Below, in pieces: positions 17,361-25,532 of a DNA stretch of 64,000 nt. Every line of letters begins with the position of its first letter. Position 1 is the stretch's first letter. Source of the DNA: Actinomycetota bacterium (lineage in GTDB: Bacteria; Actinomycetota; Acidimicrobiia; Acidimicrobiales; Iamiaceae); NCBI GenBank assembly GCA_016185275.1, contig JACPNX010000010.1, positions 1 to 64,000 of the forward strand. The letters are read 5' to 3'. Under the pieces are notes generated by a model. It had not been told where the DNA came from. It worked only from the letters and a program-made list of their open reading frames with translations, and made no database searches. Made by a program: the position numbers and the translations under genes.

Positions 17361-18305
17361 ATGGCACCGAACCTTGATGGCGCCATCGCCGAGCGGGCGT
17401 GTCGACAGCTCGGCCTCATCACAAGAGCGCAACTCCACGAGCTCGGCGTGAGCGACGCGGCCATTCGCCGCCGGTGCCGAGTCGGGTCACTCGTGGCCGT
17501 CGGCACGCGTACCTTTCGCGCCGGTGCGGTACCGCCTACCTGGAAGATGCGCGTCCTGAGCGTGTGCCTCGACCTTGGTGGTGTCGCCTCGCATCGCACC
17601 GCCGCGGCTTTGCACGGCCTCGCCGGGTTCGGCCCAGGCGTGGTGGAGGTCTCGGTCGTGAAGGGCTCATCGACGCGAACACGCACCGGCGTCGTGCATA
17701 CGACGACCAACCTCGGGCCGGATGACCTCGTCCAACTGGGAGAGATCCCGGCCACCAGCGTGGCCCGCACGCTCTTCGGGCTCGCGGCGCTCGTCCCGGA
17801 CGTGACGGAGGAACGAGTGCGCGACGCCGTCGACTGCGCCGTACGGGACGGGCAGGCGTCCGATTCGTGGTTGTGGTGGCGGCTCGAGCGGTTGCGCTGC
17901 CGCGGCCGCAACGGTGTGGCGGTGATGGAGGACGTGCTCCGGGCACGCGCCGGTATCGGACCGACGGAGAGCTGGCTGGAGTGCGTCGCGTTGAACCGGC
18001 TCGCTGCGGCGGGACTGCCTCGCCCCGTCGTGCAACAGCGAATCCGGCTCCGGGGCGCGTTCGTCGCTCGGGTGGATCTCTGCTATCCCGCTGAAAGGGT
18101 CGTCATCGAGCTCATCGGCTACGACGCGCACAGCAGCCGTGCACAGATGATCGCCGGCGCCAACCGGCGGAACGAGCTCCAACTGGCCGGCTGGGAGGTG
18201 CTCGAGTTCACCTACGACGACGTCGTACGGGCGCCGGAGCGCTTCGTGGGCATGGTCGCCCGCACGCTGGCGGCCCGCGCCGGCGTGGGCCAGCCCCGGC
18301 TCTGA
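17361..18305 (+). CDS. AbiEi-like N-domain plus DUF559-type nuclease-like protein
   Basis: A 314-residue protein. Residues about 8-55 (AERACRQLGLITRAQLHELG, then AIRRRCRVGSLVAVG) resemble the winged-helix N-domain of AbiEi-type antitoxins. The C-terminal 90 residues match the DUF559/Vsr-like restriction-endonuclease fold: RVDLCYPAERVVIEL, then GYDAHSS, RRNELQLAGWEVLEFTYDDV. The expected acidic residue before the glycine of VEVDG is replaced (IELIG), so activity is uncertain. The middle region is unassigned. An ATG at 17304 is an alternative start. Palindromes of one family lie on both sides. No AbiEii-type toxin gene is adjacent, so it should not be called a complete toxin-antitoxin pair. Confidence 0.72.
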   Translation: MAPNLDGAIAERACRQLGLITRAQLHELGVSDAAIRRRCRVGSLVAVGTRTFRAGAVPPTWKMRVLSVCLDLGGVASHRTAAALHGLAGFGPGVVEVSVVKGSSTRTRTGVVHTTTNLGPDDLVQLGEIPATSVARTLFGLAALVPDVTEERVRDAVDCAVRDGQASDSWLWWRLERLRCRGRNGVAVMEDVLRARAGIGPTESWLECVALNRLAAAGLPRPVVQQRIRLRGAFVARVDLCYPAERVVIELIGYDAHSSRAQMIAGANRRNELQLAGWEVLEFTYDDVVRAPERFVGMVARTLAARAGVGQPRL

Positions 18306-18370
18306 TCGCGGGTGGTTGCCCGAGCCGACCGGCCTCGCACTCGAAAGCGGGACAGGCGGCCGACTAGCGG

Positions 18371-18417
18371 TTCTGGGTGCAGGGCGCCGCACGAGGCGAC
18401 GGGTCCTGCACTCAGAA
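18371..18417. repeat. 47-nt palindrome, family copy C
   Basis: TTCTGGGTGCAGG (18371-18383) pairs with CCTGCACTCAGAA (18405-18417), 13 bp with one G-U pair, around a 21-nt loop. Same arm sequence and same loop length as copy A. It lies 65 nt downstream of the DUF559-type gene and about 96 nt from the convergent pspA stop. Confidence 0.85.
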
Positions 18418-18513
18418 TTGCGCCCGCTGCGCCACCGCCCCGGCGCTCGGTCGCCGCTAGGTCGCTTCTGGCTCGGTCGCCGCGGTCGCCGCGGCGGCGG
18501 GGGTCGATTCGAG

Positions 18514-19356
18514 TCAGACGCCGGGCTGCGCAGTCCCCTCGGCGGGCGCCGGCGAGGGCGAGGGCGAGGCCGCGGCTGCGCCGTCGCCGGACGTGGCCGT
18601 GCCGGGCACCGTCGACCCCAGCTCCTCGACGGCAGGTTCGAGACCGAGCTGCGCCCGGATCTGCGAGAGCCGGACCTGCGCCTCCGTGTTCTGCGCGGCC
18701 TGCTCGACCTCGAGCATCCGGGACTCCACCGACTCGCCCTGCAGCTCGCCCATGCCCTTCGCCTTGGCGTAGCGCTGCTCGATCTTGTCGCGGACCTCGT
18801 TGAACGTCGGCACGTCCTGGCCCACGGTCTCGGACAGCTGGGCCATGGCGGTGTTCATGGTCTCCTGCATCTTCGCCTGCTCGAGCTGGCTCAGGAGCTT
18901 CTGGCGCTCCGCGAGCTTGCGCTGGAGCAGCATGCCGTTCTGCGACACCGCCGACTTCGCCTGCTCGGCGGCCTGGGTGGTCTGCAACACCATCGCCTTG
19001 AGGTCCTCGACGTCCTTTTCGAGCTGCACGAGCCGCGTCGCGAACGACTCGGCGGTGCGGGCGTAGTCCGCCGACTTGGCGGCGTCGCCCTTCTTGGCCG
19101 CCTCGTCCGCCATGAGCACCGCCTGGCGAGCGTTGCGGTTGACCTGCTCGAGCTCGGCCATGGAGCGCTCGAGGCGCATCTCCGCCTGCTTCTGCTGCGC
19201 GATGACGTTGGCCGCCTGCTCCCTCAGGCGCCGGTGCTGATCCTGCGCCTCGGTGATGGCCTGCTCCAGCTGGATCTTGGGATCGGCCTTCTCGTTGAAC
19301 TTCTGGTTCGCGCCAGCACCGAGGTAGCGCCACAGCCGCTTGAAGAACTTGATCAT
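18514..19356 (-). CDS. pspA: PspA/IM30 family protein
   Basis: Membrane-associated stress protein of the phage-shock/Vipp family, 280 residues. An N-terminal amphipathic helix (MIKFFKRLWRYLGAGANQ) is followed by a long coiled coil (about 25-220) and a Gly/Ala/Pro-rich tail. Family members bind damaged membranes and form rings or rods. TAGGCT lies 6 nt upstream of the ATG and contains the stop codon of no other gene on its own transcript start except murJ, which ends at 19366 on the same strand. The gene may therefore have its own leaderless promoter besides read-through from murJ. Confidence 0.9.
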   Translation of the reverse strand: MIKFFKRLWRYLGAGANQKFNEKADPKIQLEQAITEAQDQHRRLREQAANVIAQQKQAEMRLERSMAELEQVNRNARQAVLMADEAAKKGDAAKSADYARTAESFATRLVQLEKDVEDLKAMVLQTTQAAEQAKSAVSQNGMLLQRKLAERQKLLSQLEQAKMQETMNTAMAQLSETVGQDVPTFNEVRDKIEQRYAKAKGMGELQGESVESRMLEVEQAAQNTEAQVRLSQIRAQLGLEPAVEELGSTVPGTATSGDGAAAASPSPSPAPAEGTAQPGV

Positions 19357-19362
19357 GGCGGG

Positions 19363-19368
19363 AGCCTA
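19363..19368 (-). promoter_or_regulatory. Candidate -10 of leaderless pspA
   Basis: Minus-strand TAGGCT with 6 nt to the pspA ATG. Its first three bases are the TAG stop codon of murJ (19366-19368). Confidence 0.4.
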
Positions 19369-20961
19369 CTTCCGGAGCGCCGGGGGTGGTCCCGCCGGGG
19401 GCGGCGGGCCGATGGGTCCCCGGCCGAACAGGCCGAGGCCGCGGGGAACGTCGAACGCCCAGATCGCCGCCCCGTAGGTCGCGACCCCGGCCACCGTGAC
19501 GGCGGCGACGGCGACGAGCAGCCGGTCCTCGCCTTCGGCACCGATGGCGCGTCCGAGCGCGAACGCCAGAAACGCCATCGCGGCCGCGGACGCGACGACG
19601 CGCGTCGCCGTCGCTCGCAGCAGATCGAGGCGGAACCCCCGGGTGCGCCGGATCAGCGCGGTGCCGGCCAGTGCGGCCGCGGCCGTGTAGGCGATGGCGT
19701 AGGCGGCGGCGAGACCGCGCACGCCGAACGGCCTCACCAGGATGAGGGCGAACACGATGTTGAGGACGTTCTCGACGCAGTTGAGGAAGAACGGCGTGCG
19801 GGTGTCCTTGCGGGCGTAGAAGCCGCGCAGCACGAACAGGTACACCGAGAAGCCGATCAGCCCCGGCGCGAACGCGGCGAGGGTGTCGCCGACCGGCACG
19901 ACCCACGGCCGAGCCCGCAGGGTCGCCGCTGCGCCGTGCGCGTGCAGGACGGCGGGGGACAGGATGAGTGCTCCCGCCGCGGCGGGGACGATCACGAGCA
20001 GCAGCAGGCGCAGCCCGAGCAGCAACCGGTCGGCGAAGGCCTCGCGGTCACGCCGGCTGTGGGCGCGGGCCATGTCGGGTTGGAGCGTGGTCATGAGGGT
20101 GACGGCCAGCAGCCCGTGGGGAAGCTGGAAGAACATGAACGCCGTCTGGTAGTAGGTCACGCCGCCCGAGCCGGGCTTGGCCAGCACGTTGACGACCTGC
20201 GCGGCCACCTGGTTGGCGATCACGTAGCCGATGGTCCAACCCGACAGGGTGACGGCCCTCCGCACGGCGGGATGGTGGAGGTCGGGCCGGAACCGCACCC
20301 GCACCCCGGCGCGCCGCAGGGCGGGGAGCAGGGCGACGGCCATGCCGATGATCCCGGAGGTCGTGCCGAGTCCGAGCAGCAAGAGCAGGCTGCGGTTCGA
20401 CGACGCATCGCCGACACCCGGCGCGTCGTAGGCCGCGCCGACACCGAGGAGCACGGCGATCACCACGACGTTGTTGAGCACCGGTGTCCATGCCGCGGCC
20501 AGGTAGCGGCCGCGGGCGTTCAACAGGGCCGACCCGATCGCCATGGCGCCGTAGAAGAAGATTTGGGGGGCGAACAGCAGCGACAGCTCGATGCCGACCC
20601 GCCTGAACACCGCCGGGTCGACGCCGCGGCCGATGTTCGAGCTGTAGAGCAGCATCAACAGCGGCGCGACGACCGCGCCCACCACGGTGATGGCGGCGAG
20701 CGCGATGCCGGCCACGGACACCACCGCGTCGGTGGCCGTGTCGTCGGCGTGCTCGAGGTGGTCAGTGAACAGCGGGACGAGCGTGGCCGTGAGGATGCCG
20801 CCCAGGATCAGCTCGTAGACGATGTTCGGCGTGTTGTTGGCGAGCAGGTACACGTCGCGCAGGCTCACGGCCATGGCCGAGTTGAGCGCCAGTATCCGAA
20901 CCACCCCGGTCACTCGCGAGGCCAGGGTCCCCGACGCGACACCGAGGTTGTCCTTGAGCAT
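19366..20961 (-). CDS. murJ: Lipid II flippase MurJ
   Basis: Integral membrane protein of 531 residues that moves lipid II across the cytoplasmic membrane for peptidoglycan synthesis. About 14 hydrophobic segments are visible. The N-terminus (ASRVTGVVRILALNSAMAV, then NTPNIVYELILGGILTATLVP) is the MurJ/MviN signature. The start ATG at 20961 gives MLKDNLGVASGTLAS; open frame upstream has no similarity. Unlike the mycobacterial MurJ there is no long cytoplasmic pseudokinase extension. The nine-nt gap to pspA suggests cotranscription. Confidence 0.93.
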   Translation of the reverse strand: MLKDNLGVASGTLASRVTGVVRILALNSAMAVSLRDVYLLANNTPNIVYELILGGILTATLVPLFTDHLEHADDTATDAVVSVAGIALAAITVVGAVVAPLLMLLYSSNIGRGVDPAVFRRVGIELSLLFAPQIFFYGAMAIGSALLNARGRYLAAAWTPVLNNVVVIAVLLGVGAAYDAPGVGDASSNRSLLLLLGLGTTSGIIGMAVALLPALRRAGVRVRFRPDLHHPAVRRAVTLSGWTIGYVIANQVAAQVVNVLAKPGSGGVTYYQTAFMFFQLPHGLLAVTLMTTLQPDMARAHSRRDREAFADRLLLGLRLLLLVIVPAAAGALILSPAVLHAHGAAATLRARPWVVPVGDTLAAFAPGLIGFSVYLFVLRGFYARKDTRTPFFLNCVENVLNIVFALILVRPFGVRGLAAAYAIAYTAAAALAGTALIRRTRGFRLDLLRATATRVVASAAAMAFLAFALGRAIGAEGEDRLLVAVAAVTVAGVATYGAAIWAFDVPRGLGLFGRGPIGPPPPAGPPPALRK

Positions 20962-21094
20962 GCGTCGCCGGCGCACCGGTCCTCGGCGTTCGCCCGCTCC
21001 TCGGTGCTCGCCCGGACCGGGGCTCACCTGTCTCCTCCTGCGCCCGGGCCGCCGGGTCGACGCCCTCGCCTGCACCGGGGCCGCGGCATCCGCC

Positions 21095-22522
21095 TCACGG
21101 GCCGGGCACGCCGCCGAGCGGCTCGTCGACATCGGGGATGTCCTCGGCCGTGAGCGTGGTGAGCTGCTCGTCGGTCACGTCTTCGATCTGCACCACCCGG
21201 CTGGCCTGGCGCGCCACCGCCGCCTCGAACAGGTTGCGGGCGGTGCGCCCGTTGCCGAAGCCCTTGTCCCGGGGTTGGGCGTCGAACCACGCCCGCACCT
21301 TGGCGTCGGCTGATTCGTCGCAGCGGTAGCCGCCCTTCTCGCCCAGCCCGTCGAAGATCCGGAGCAGCTCGTCGGTCGAGTAGTCCGGAAAGACGATCGT
21401 CTTCGGGAAGCGCGAGCGCAGCCCGGGGTTGGCGCCGATGAAGCCCGCCATCTCGTCCGTGTAGCCGGCGGCGATCACGACGACCCGGTCCCGGCGGTCC
21501 TCGATCAGCTTGACGAGGGTGTCGATGGCCTCCTGGCCGAAGTCGCGCTCGCCCCCGCGCGCCAGTGCGTACGCCTCGTCGACGAGCAGGACGCCTCCGT
21601 CGGCTTCGTCGAACACCTTGCGCACGAGCGGCGCCGTCTGGCCCACGAACCCCGCCACCATGCCGGAGCGGTCGGTCTCGACGAGGTGGCCGCGCTCGAC
21701 GACGCCGAGCGTCCGGTAGATCTGGGCGAGCAGGCGAGCGACCGTGGTCTTGCCCGTGCCCGGGTTGCCGGCGAACACGAGGTGGCGGCTCTGGTCGAGG
21801 ACGGGAAGGTCGCGCTCGCGGCGCAGGTTCTGGACGCGGATCAGGTCGGTCACGAGCTTCACCTCGGCCTTCACGCCGGCCAGGCCCACGAGCCCGTCCA
21901 GCTCCGCCATCAGCTCCTCGAGCGGGCGGGCCGGTGGCAGCTCGTCGGGTGCGGGGGGTGCACCGTCGACGGCTCCGGCCGCGTCCTGGGTGGCGGCGGC
22001 GGGCACGCCGGGTGGCACGGCCGCACCAGGGCCGCTCCCGGCTCGGGCCAGCGTCGCCCGGAAGCGTTCGATGGCCCGCAGCTCGGCTTCCGTGGTGTAC
22101 GGGTCGATGGCTGCCACCGCGAACGCGATGGCCATCGCCCGGTCGTGGTAGGTGCGGGCGTGCGACGTCCCCTCGCGGGCGTCGTAACGGGCCAGTAGGT
22201 CGAGCATGGTCGACGGCGTGTCGAGCCAGGCTGCCCGCCCGGCCACCAGGCCGGCCCGGCGCACGTCGTCGGGCGCCGCACGCACCAGGTCGCCCTCGAG
22301 GCGCGGGCCGAACGCGACCAGCAGCGACCACAGCTCGGCGTCGGTGTGGATGCCGTCGCAGTCGATGAAGGCCGCCGCGACCGCGAACGCCTCGCGCACC
22401 ACGTCGCCCTCGAGCGCGCGGGCGTCGACCGATGGAACGCGGCTCGCCAGCGCGCGCACGATCGGGGTCAGCTCTTCGACGAACGCGTCGACCGCGGCTT
22501 CGAAGCCCGGGTCGCCGATCAT
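21095..22522 (-). CDS. AAA ATPase of CbxX/EccA type with TerB-like N-domain
   Basis: A 475-residue protein. Residues about 1-165 are helical and acidic and resemble a TerB-like domain (EAFAVAAAFIDCDGIHTDAELWSL, two repeats). After a Pro/Ala linker, the C-terminal AAA+ domain carries Walker A GNPGTGKTT, Walker B GGVLLVDEAYAL and sensor SRFPKTIVFPDY, as in CbbX and ESX EccA ATPases. No ESX/type VII or rubisco gene is nearby, so the client is unknown. It lies upstream of murJ and pspA on the same strand. Confidence 0.82.
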   Translation of the reverse strand: MIGDPGFEAAVDAFVEELTPIVRALASRVPSVDARALEGDVVREAFAVAAAFIDCDGIHTDAELWSLLVAFGPRLEGDLVRAAPDDVRRAGLVAGRAAWLDTPSTMLDLLARYDAREGTSHARTYHDRAMAIAFAVAAIDPYTTEAELRAIERFRATLARAGSGPGAAVPPGVPAAATQDAAGAVDGAPPAPDELPPARPLEELMAELDGLVGLAGVKAEVKLVTDLIRVQNLRRERDLPVLDQSRHLVFAGNPGTGKTTVARLLAQIYRTLGVVERGHLVETDRSGMVAGFVGQTAPLVRKVFDEADGGVLLVDEAYALARGGERDFGQEAIDTLVKLIEDRRDRVVVIAAGYTDEMAGFIGANPGLRSRFPKTIVFPDYSTDELLRIFDGLGEKGGYRCDESADAKVRAWFDAQPRDKGFGNGRTARNLFEAAVARQASRVVQIEDVTDEQLTTLTAEDIPDVDEPLGGVPGP

Positions 22523-22550
22523 CGCTCGCTGGTGCCGCGGAACGGACGGC

Positions 22551-23153
22551 TCAACGGGGCTCTCGTCGCATCGGCCACACCGGTGGGCCGCCGCCGGGCA
22601 GTTCGATCGGGTCGCCCGCGACGAAGCCGTGCCGGGCGTAGAAGGCGAGGTTGCGCTCCTTCGAGGACTCCAGGAACGCAGGGATGCCCTCGGCGTCGCA
22701 GCGCTCGAGCACGGGTTGCAGGACCGCCGAGCCGAGGCCGTTGCCCTGGTGGTCCGGGTCGGTGCCGAGCACCGCGAGGTACCAGTGCTCGTCACGCGGG
22801 TGCTCGCGCTCGATGGTGCTCAACGCCCTGAGCGCCACCGGGGTGCGCCGAGCGAACAGTCGCAGCCCGCTGGGGAGGATGCCCGCCAGCTCGCGGGGCG
22901 AGCCGCGCCACCGGTCGGGCGCGGCCCACATCGCGACGGCGTGCCCGCCGACCGTCCACACCTCGCCGCCACGGCGGCGCAGCGCGGCCAGCTCCGCCCG
23001 GAAGAACCGGTCCGCTCCCGCTTCCCAGCGGCGCGGTGACGGCACGAGGAAGCGCCAGACCGGGTCGTCGGCGAAGGCCCGGCTCAACGACTGCGCCAGA
23101 GCGGCATCGTCCCGCGCGGTCGCCATCCGGGCGGCGGGAGACGGGGCGGTCAT
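22551..23153 (-). CDS. GNAT family N-acetyltransferase
   Basis: A 200-residue acyl-CoA-dependent acetyltransferase. Motif A is visible as [25 protein letters not shown] sequence (residues about 128-148: [19 protein letters not shown]), followed by [19 protein letters not shown], typical of GNAT enzymes. The N-terminal half carries the [12 protein letters not shown] substrate-side motif of a common actinobacterial subgroup. Substrate not predictable. An in-frame ATG at about 23126 is a possible later start. Confidence 0.88.
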   Translation of the reverse strand: MTAPSPAARMATARDDAALAQSLSRAFADDPVWRFLVPSPRRWEAGADRFFRAELAALRRRGGEVWTVGGHAVAMWAAPDRWRGSPRELAGILPSGLRLFARRTPVALRALSTIEREHPRDEHWYLAVLGTDPDHQGNGLGSAVLQPVLERCDAEGIPAFLESSKERNLAFYARHGFVAGDPIELPGGGPPVWPMRREPR

Positions 23154-23193
23154 GGGGGCCGAGTCTGGCAGAGGCCGGAACCGCGGGCGGCAG

Positions 23194-23199
23194 TACGAT
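23194..23199 (+). promoter_or_regulatory. Candidate -10 of leaderless proA
   Basis: TACGAT ends 8 nt before the proA ATG, inside the 54-nt divergent gap. No clear -35. Confidence 0.35.
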
Positions 23200-23207
23200 G
23201 CCCGGCC

Positions 23208-24470
23208 ATGCCCGACCATGCGACCGGTCCTCGCGCCTCGGTGGCCGCGCTGGCACAGCGGGCCAAGTCGGCGTCCCGGGCGCTGGCCACCGCGTCGAGC
23301 GCGCAGAAGGACTCGGCGCTCCACGCCGCGGCGGACCTGCTCGTCGCCCGCGCCGACGAGGTGTTGACCGCCAACGTCGAAGACATCGCACGAGCGGAGG
23401 CGGGCGGCGTCTCGCCGACGGTCATCGACCGTCTCCGGCTCGACGAGCGCCGGGTCCAGGCGATGGCGGGCGGTCTGCGCCAGGTCGCGTCCCTCCCCGA
23501 TCCGGTGGGCGAGGTCGTCGACGGCTGGGTCAGGCCGAACGGCCTGAGCGTCAGCCGGGTCCGGGTTCCGCTCGGCGTGGTGGCGATCATCTACGAGAAC
23601 CGCCCCAACGTCACGAGCGACGCGGCCGGTCTGTGCCTGAAGGCCGGCAACGCGGCGTTCCTGCGGGGCTCGTCGGGTGCGATCCGGTCGAACACGGTCG
23701 TCGCCGGTGCCCTCCGTGAGGCGTGCGTCAAGGCCGGTCTGCCCGACGATGCCGTGGTTCTCGTCGAGGACACCTCGCGCGAGGCGGCGGTCGCATTCAT
23801 GCGCCAGCGCGGCCTCGTCGACTGCCTCATCCCGCGCGGTGGGCCGTCGCTCATCGCGTCGATCCTCGAGCATGCCACCGTCCCCTACGTGATCGACGGC
23901 GACGGCAACTGCCACGTGTACGTCGACGCCGCCGCCGACATCGACATGGCCCGCCGGATCGTGGTCAACGCCAAGTGCTCGCGTCCCTCGGTGTGCAACG
24001 CGGCCGAGACGCTGCTCGTGCACCGGGCCGTCGCCGATCGCCTGCTGCCGCGGCTGCGCGACGATCTGGCCGACGTCGAGGTGGTGGGCGACGAGCGGGC
24101 CCGCTCGCTGTGGCCGGGCGCGGGTGAGGCGACCGAGGACGACTGGGCCGAGGAGTTCCTCGCGCTCAAGCTCGCGGTGCGCGTCGTCGACAGCCTCGAC
24201 GACGCCGTCGCGCACATCACCCGCTACGGCTCCGGTCACTCCGAGGCGATCGTCACCGAGTCCCTGCCGAGCGCGCAGCGGTTCTGCCGCGAGGTCGATG
24301 CGGCGGCGGTGCTCGTCAACGCGTCGACCCGGTTCGTGGACGGCGAGGAGTTCGGTTTCGGCGCCGAGATCGGCATCTCGACGCAGAAGCTGCACGCGCG
24401 CGGGCCGATGGGCCTGCGCGAGCTGACCACCGCCAAGTACGTGGTCGTCGGCTCCGGCCAGATCCGCTGA
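23208..24470 (+). CDS. proA: Gamma-glutamyl phosphate reductase
   Basis: Second step of proline synthesis, NADPH-dependent reduction of glutamyl phosphate to the semialdehyde. The 420-residue protein matches the family throughout: [20 protein letters not shown] (cofactor region), the catalytic cysteine in [15 protein letters not shown] (near residue 260) and [20 protein letters not shown] near the end. Length is normal. It stands apart from proB (6 kb upstream) and converges on the DoxX gene. Confidence 0.97.
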   Translation: MPDHATGPRASVAALAQRAKSASRALATASSAQKDSALHAAADLLVARADEVLTANVEDIARAEAGGVSPTVIDRLRLDERRVQAMAGGLRQVASLPDPVGEVVDGWVRPNGLSVSRVRVPLGVVAIIYENRPNVTSDAAGLCLKAGNAAFLRGSSGAIRSNTVVAGALREACVKAGLPDDAVVLVEDTSREAAVAFMRQRGLVDCLIPRGGPSLIASILEHATVPYVIDGDGNCHVYVDAAADIDMARRIVVNAKCSRPSVCNAAETLLVHRAVADRLLPRLRDDLADVEVVGDERARSLWPGAGEATEDDWAEEFLALKLAVRVVDSLDDAVAHITRYGSGHSEAIVTESLPSAQRFCREVDAAAVLVNASTRFVDGEEFGFGAEIGISTQKLHARGPMGLRELTTAKYVVVGSGQIR

Positions 24471-24486
24471 CCGCGTCGCTCAGCGG
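24464..24486. terminator. Bidirectional hairpin between proA and the DoxX gene
   Basis: CCGCTGA (24464-24470) pairs with TCAGCGG (24480-24486) around a 9-nt loop. The TGA of proA and the TGA of the convergent DoxX gene lie in opposite arms, the same design as at 2125-2147. Confidence 0.45.
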
Positions 24487-25052
24487 GAGAGGCGGGAGCG
24501 CGCCGCCGTCGCGGCGGCCTTGGTGGCCAACGCCGCCTCGAGCGCGGCCGTCTGGCGGGCGCGGCGGATGTCCTTGCGGGCATGCCGCGCTCGCCATGCG
24601 ACCCCGGGTCGGCCTCCGGTGTCGGCGGCGGCGAGGATCAGGCCACCCACGAGGCTCACGTTCTTCATGAAGTGGATCTGCTGCTGAGCCCGGTCCTTCG
24701 GCTCGTCCAGCTCCCAGAACCGGTGACCGGCGTAGGTGGTGGGCACGAGCGTCGCCGCGAGGGCGGCGGACGCAAGCCGCGGCATCCTGCCCGACGCGAG
24801 CAGAACGCCGGCGCCGACCATCACGGCGGCGTTGAGCTTGACGAGCTGCTCGTAGTCGTCGGGCAAGGACGGCTTGGGGGCGCTCGGCACTTTCTCGGCG
24901 ACCGTCTGGACCACGGTGTCGGCGGCTTCGCTGAGCTTGTCGACCACGGGAGCCGCCATCCGGGCGCGTGGGGCCGGGTTGCGGAGGGTGTCGATGCCGC
25001 CGGAGATGAACACGGCGGACAGCATCGGGCGGGCGAGACGGCGCACGATCAT
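24480..25052 (-). CDS. DoxX family membrane protein
   Basis: A 190-residue protein of the DoxX family with about four hydrophobic segments: LARPMLSAVFISGGIDTLRNP at the N-terminus, NAAVMVGAGVLLASG, ASAALAATLVPTTYAGHRFW and FMKNVSLVGGLILAAAD. A soluble insertion of about 40 residues follows the first segment, and the C-terminus is basic. Family members have been linked to membrane redox complexes. AAGGAGGT lies directly upstream of the ATG. The downstream-facing partner at 25083 is on the same strand. Confidence 0.85.
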   Translation of the reverse strand: MIVRRLARPMLSAVFISGGIDTLRNPAPRARMAAPVVDKLSEAADTVVQTVAEKVPSAPKPSLPDDYEQLVKLNAAVMVGAGVLLASGRMPRLASAALAATLVPTTYAGHRFWELDEPKDRAQQQIHFMKNVSLVGGLILAAADTGGRPGVAWRARHARKDIRRARQTAALEAALATKAAATAARSRLSR

Positions 25053-25082
25053 GGGGACCTCCTTCCCTCGGGGACCGGCCCG

Positions 25083-25460
25083 CTACCGCGACCGCGCCGC
25101 GACGGCTCGCCACCCGATGACCGCGGCGGGCACGGCGGCGGCGAGCGTGACGAGCCTGGCTCGGCGGCCCAGGTCGCCGCCGAACGCGAGCGCCTGGGCG
25201 GCGTCGGCCGTGTCGGCCGCGGCCGACGCCAGCAGCCAACCACCGGCGTGGTCGCCGCGGTCCAGCGCGCGCAGGGTTCCCAGGGCGAGGATGGCATCAC
25301 GGGCGCCGAACATGCGCACCAGGCCGATCAGGGCACCGGGGTCGCGACCCACCATTCCCGGCAGGGCGCGGTGCGGGGCCAAGGTCACCGCGGCGCCGAA
25401 GCCCAGCCGCCCGTAGGCGATGGTGCGGGCCAGGGCGAGCTCGTCGGGCATGGCCGGCAT
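25083..25460 (-). CDS. Small multi-pass membrane protein
   Basis: A 125-residue hydrophobic protein with three or four membrane segments and the motif GRDPGALIGLVRMFGARDAILALG, which resembles DUF4267-type proteins. No catalytic residues are visible. It lies upstream of the DoxX gene on the same strand with a 30-nt gap, so the two are probably cotranscribed. Function unknown. Confidence 0.65.
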   Translation of the reverse strand: MPAMPDELALARTIAYGRLGFGAAVTLAPHRALPGMVGRDPGALIGLVRMFGARDAILALGTLRALDRGDHAGGWLLASAAADTADAAQALAFGGDLGRRARLVTLAAAVPAAVIGWRAVAARSR

Positions 25461-25532
25461 CGTCGCGCAGCCGGCGCGACCCGCGCTTGCGCCGCCCGCC
25501 CCCGGGCGTTTCCTTCCTTCGGTGGGGAAGCG

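Noticed and set aside
17361..18305. Complete AbiE toxin-antitoxin system
   Set aside because: Only an AbiEi-like N-domain is seen and no AbiEii nucleotidyltransferase gene is adjacent.
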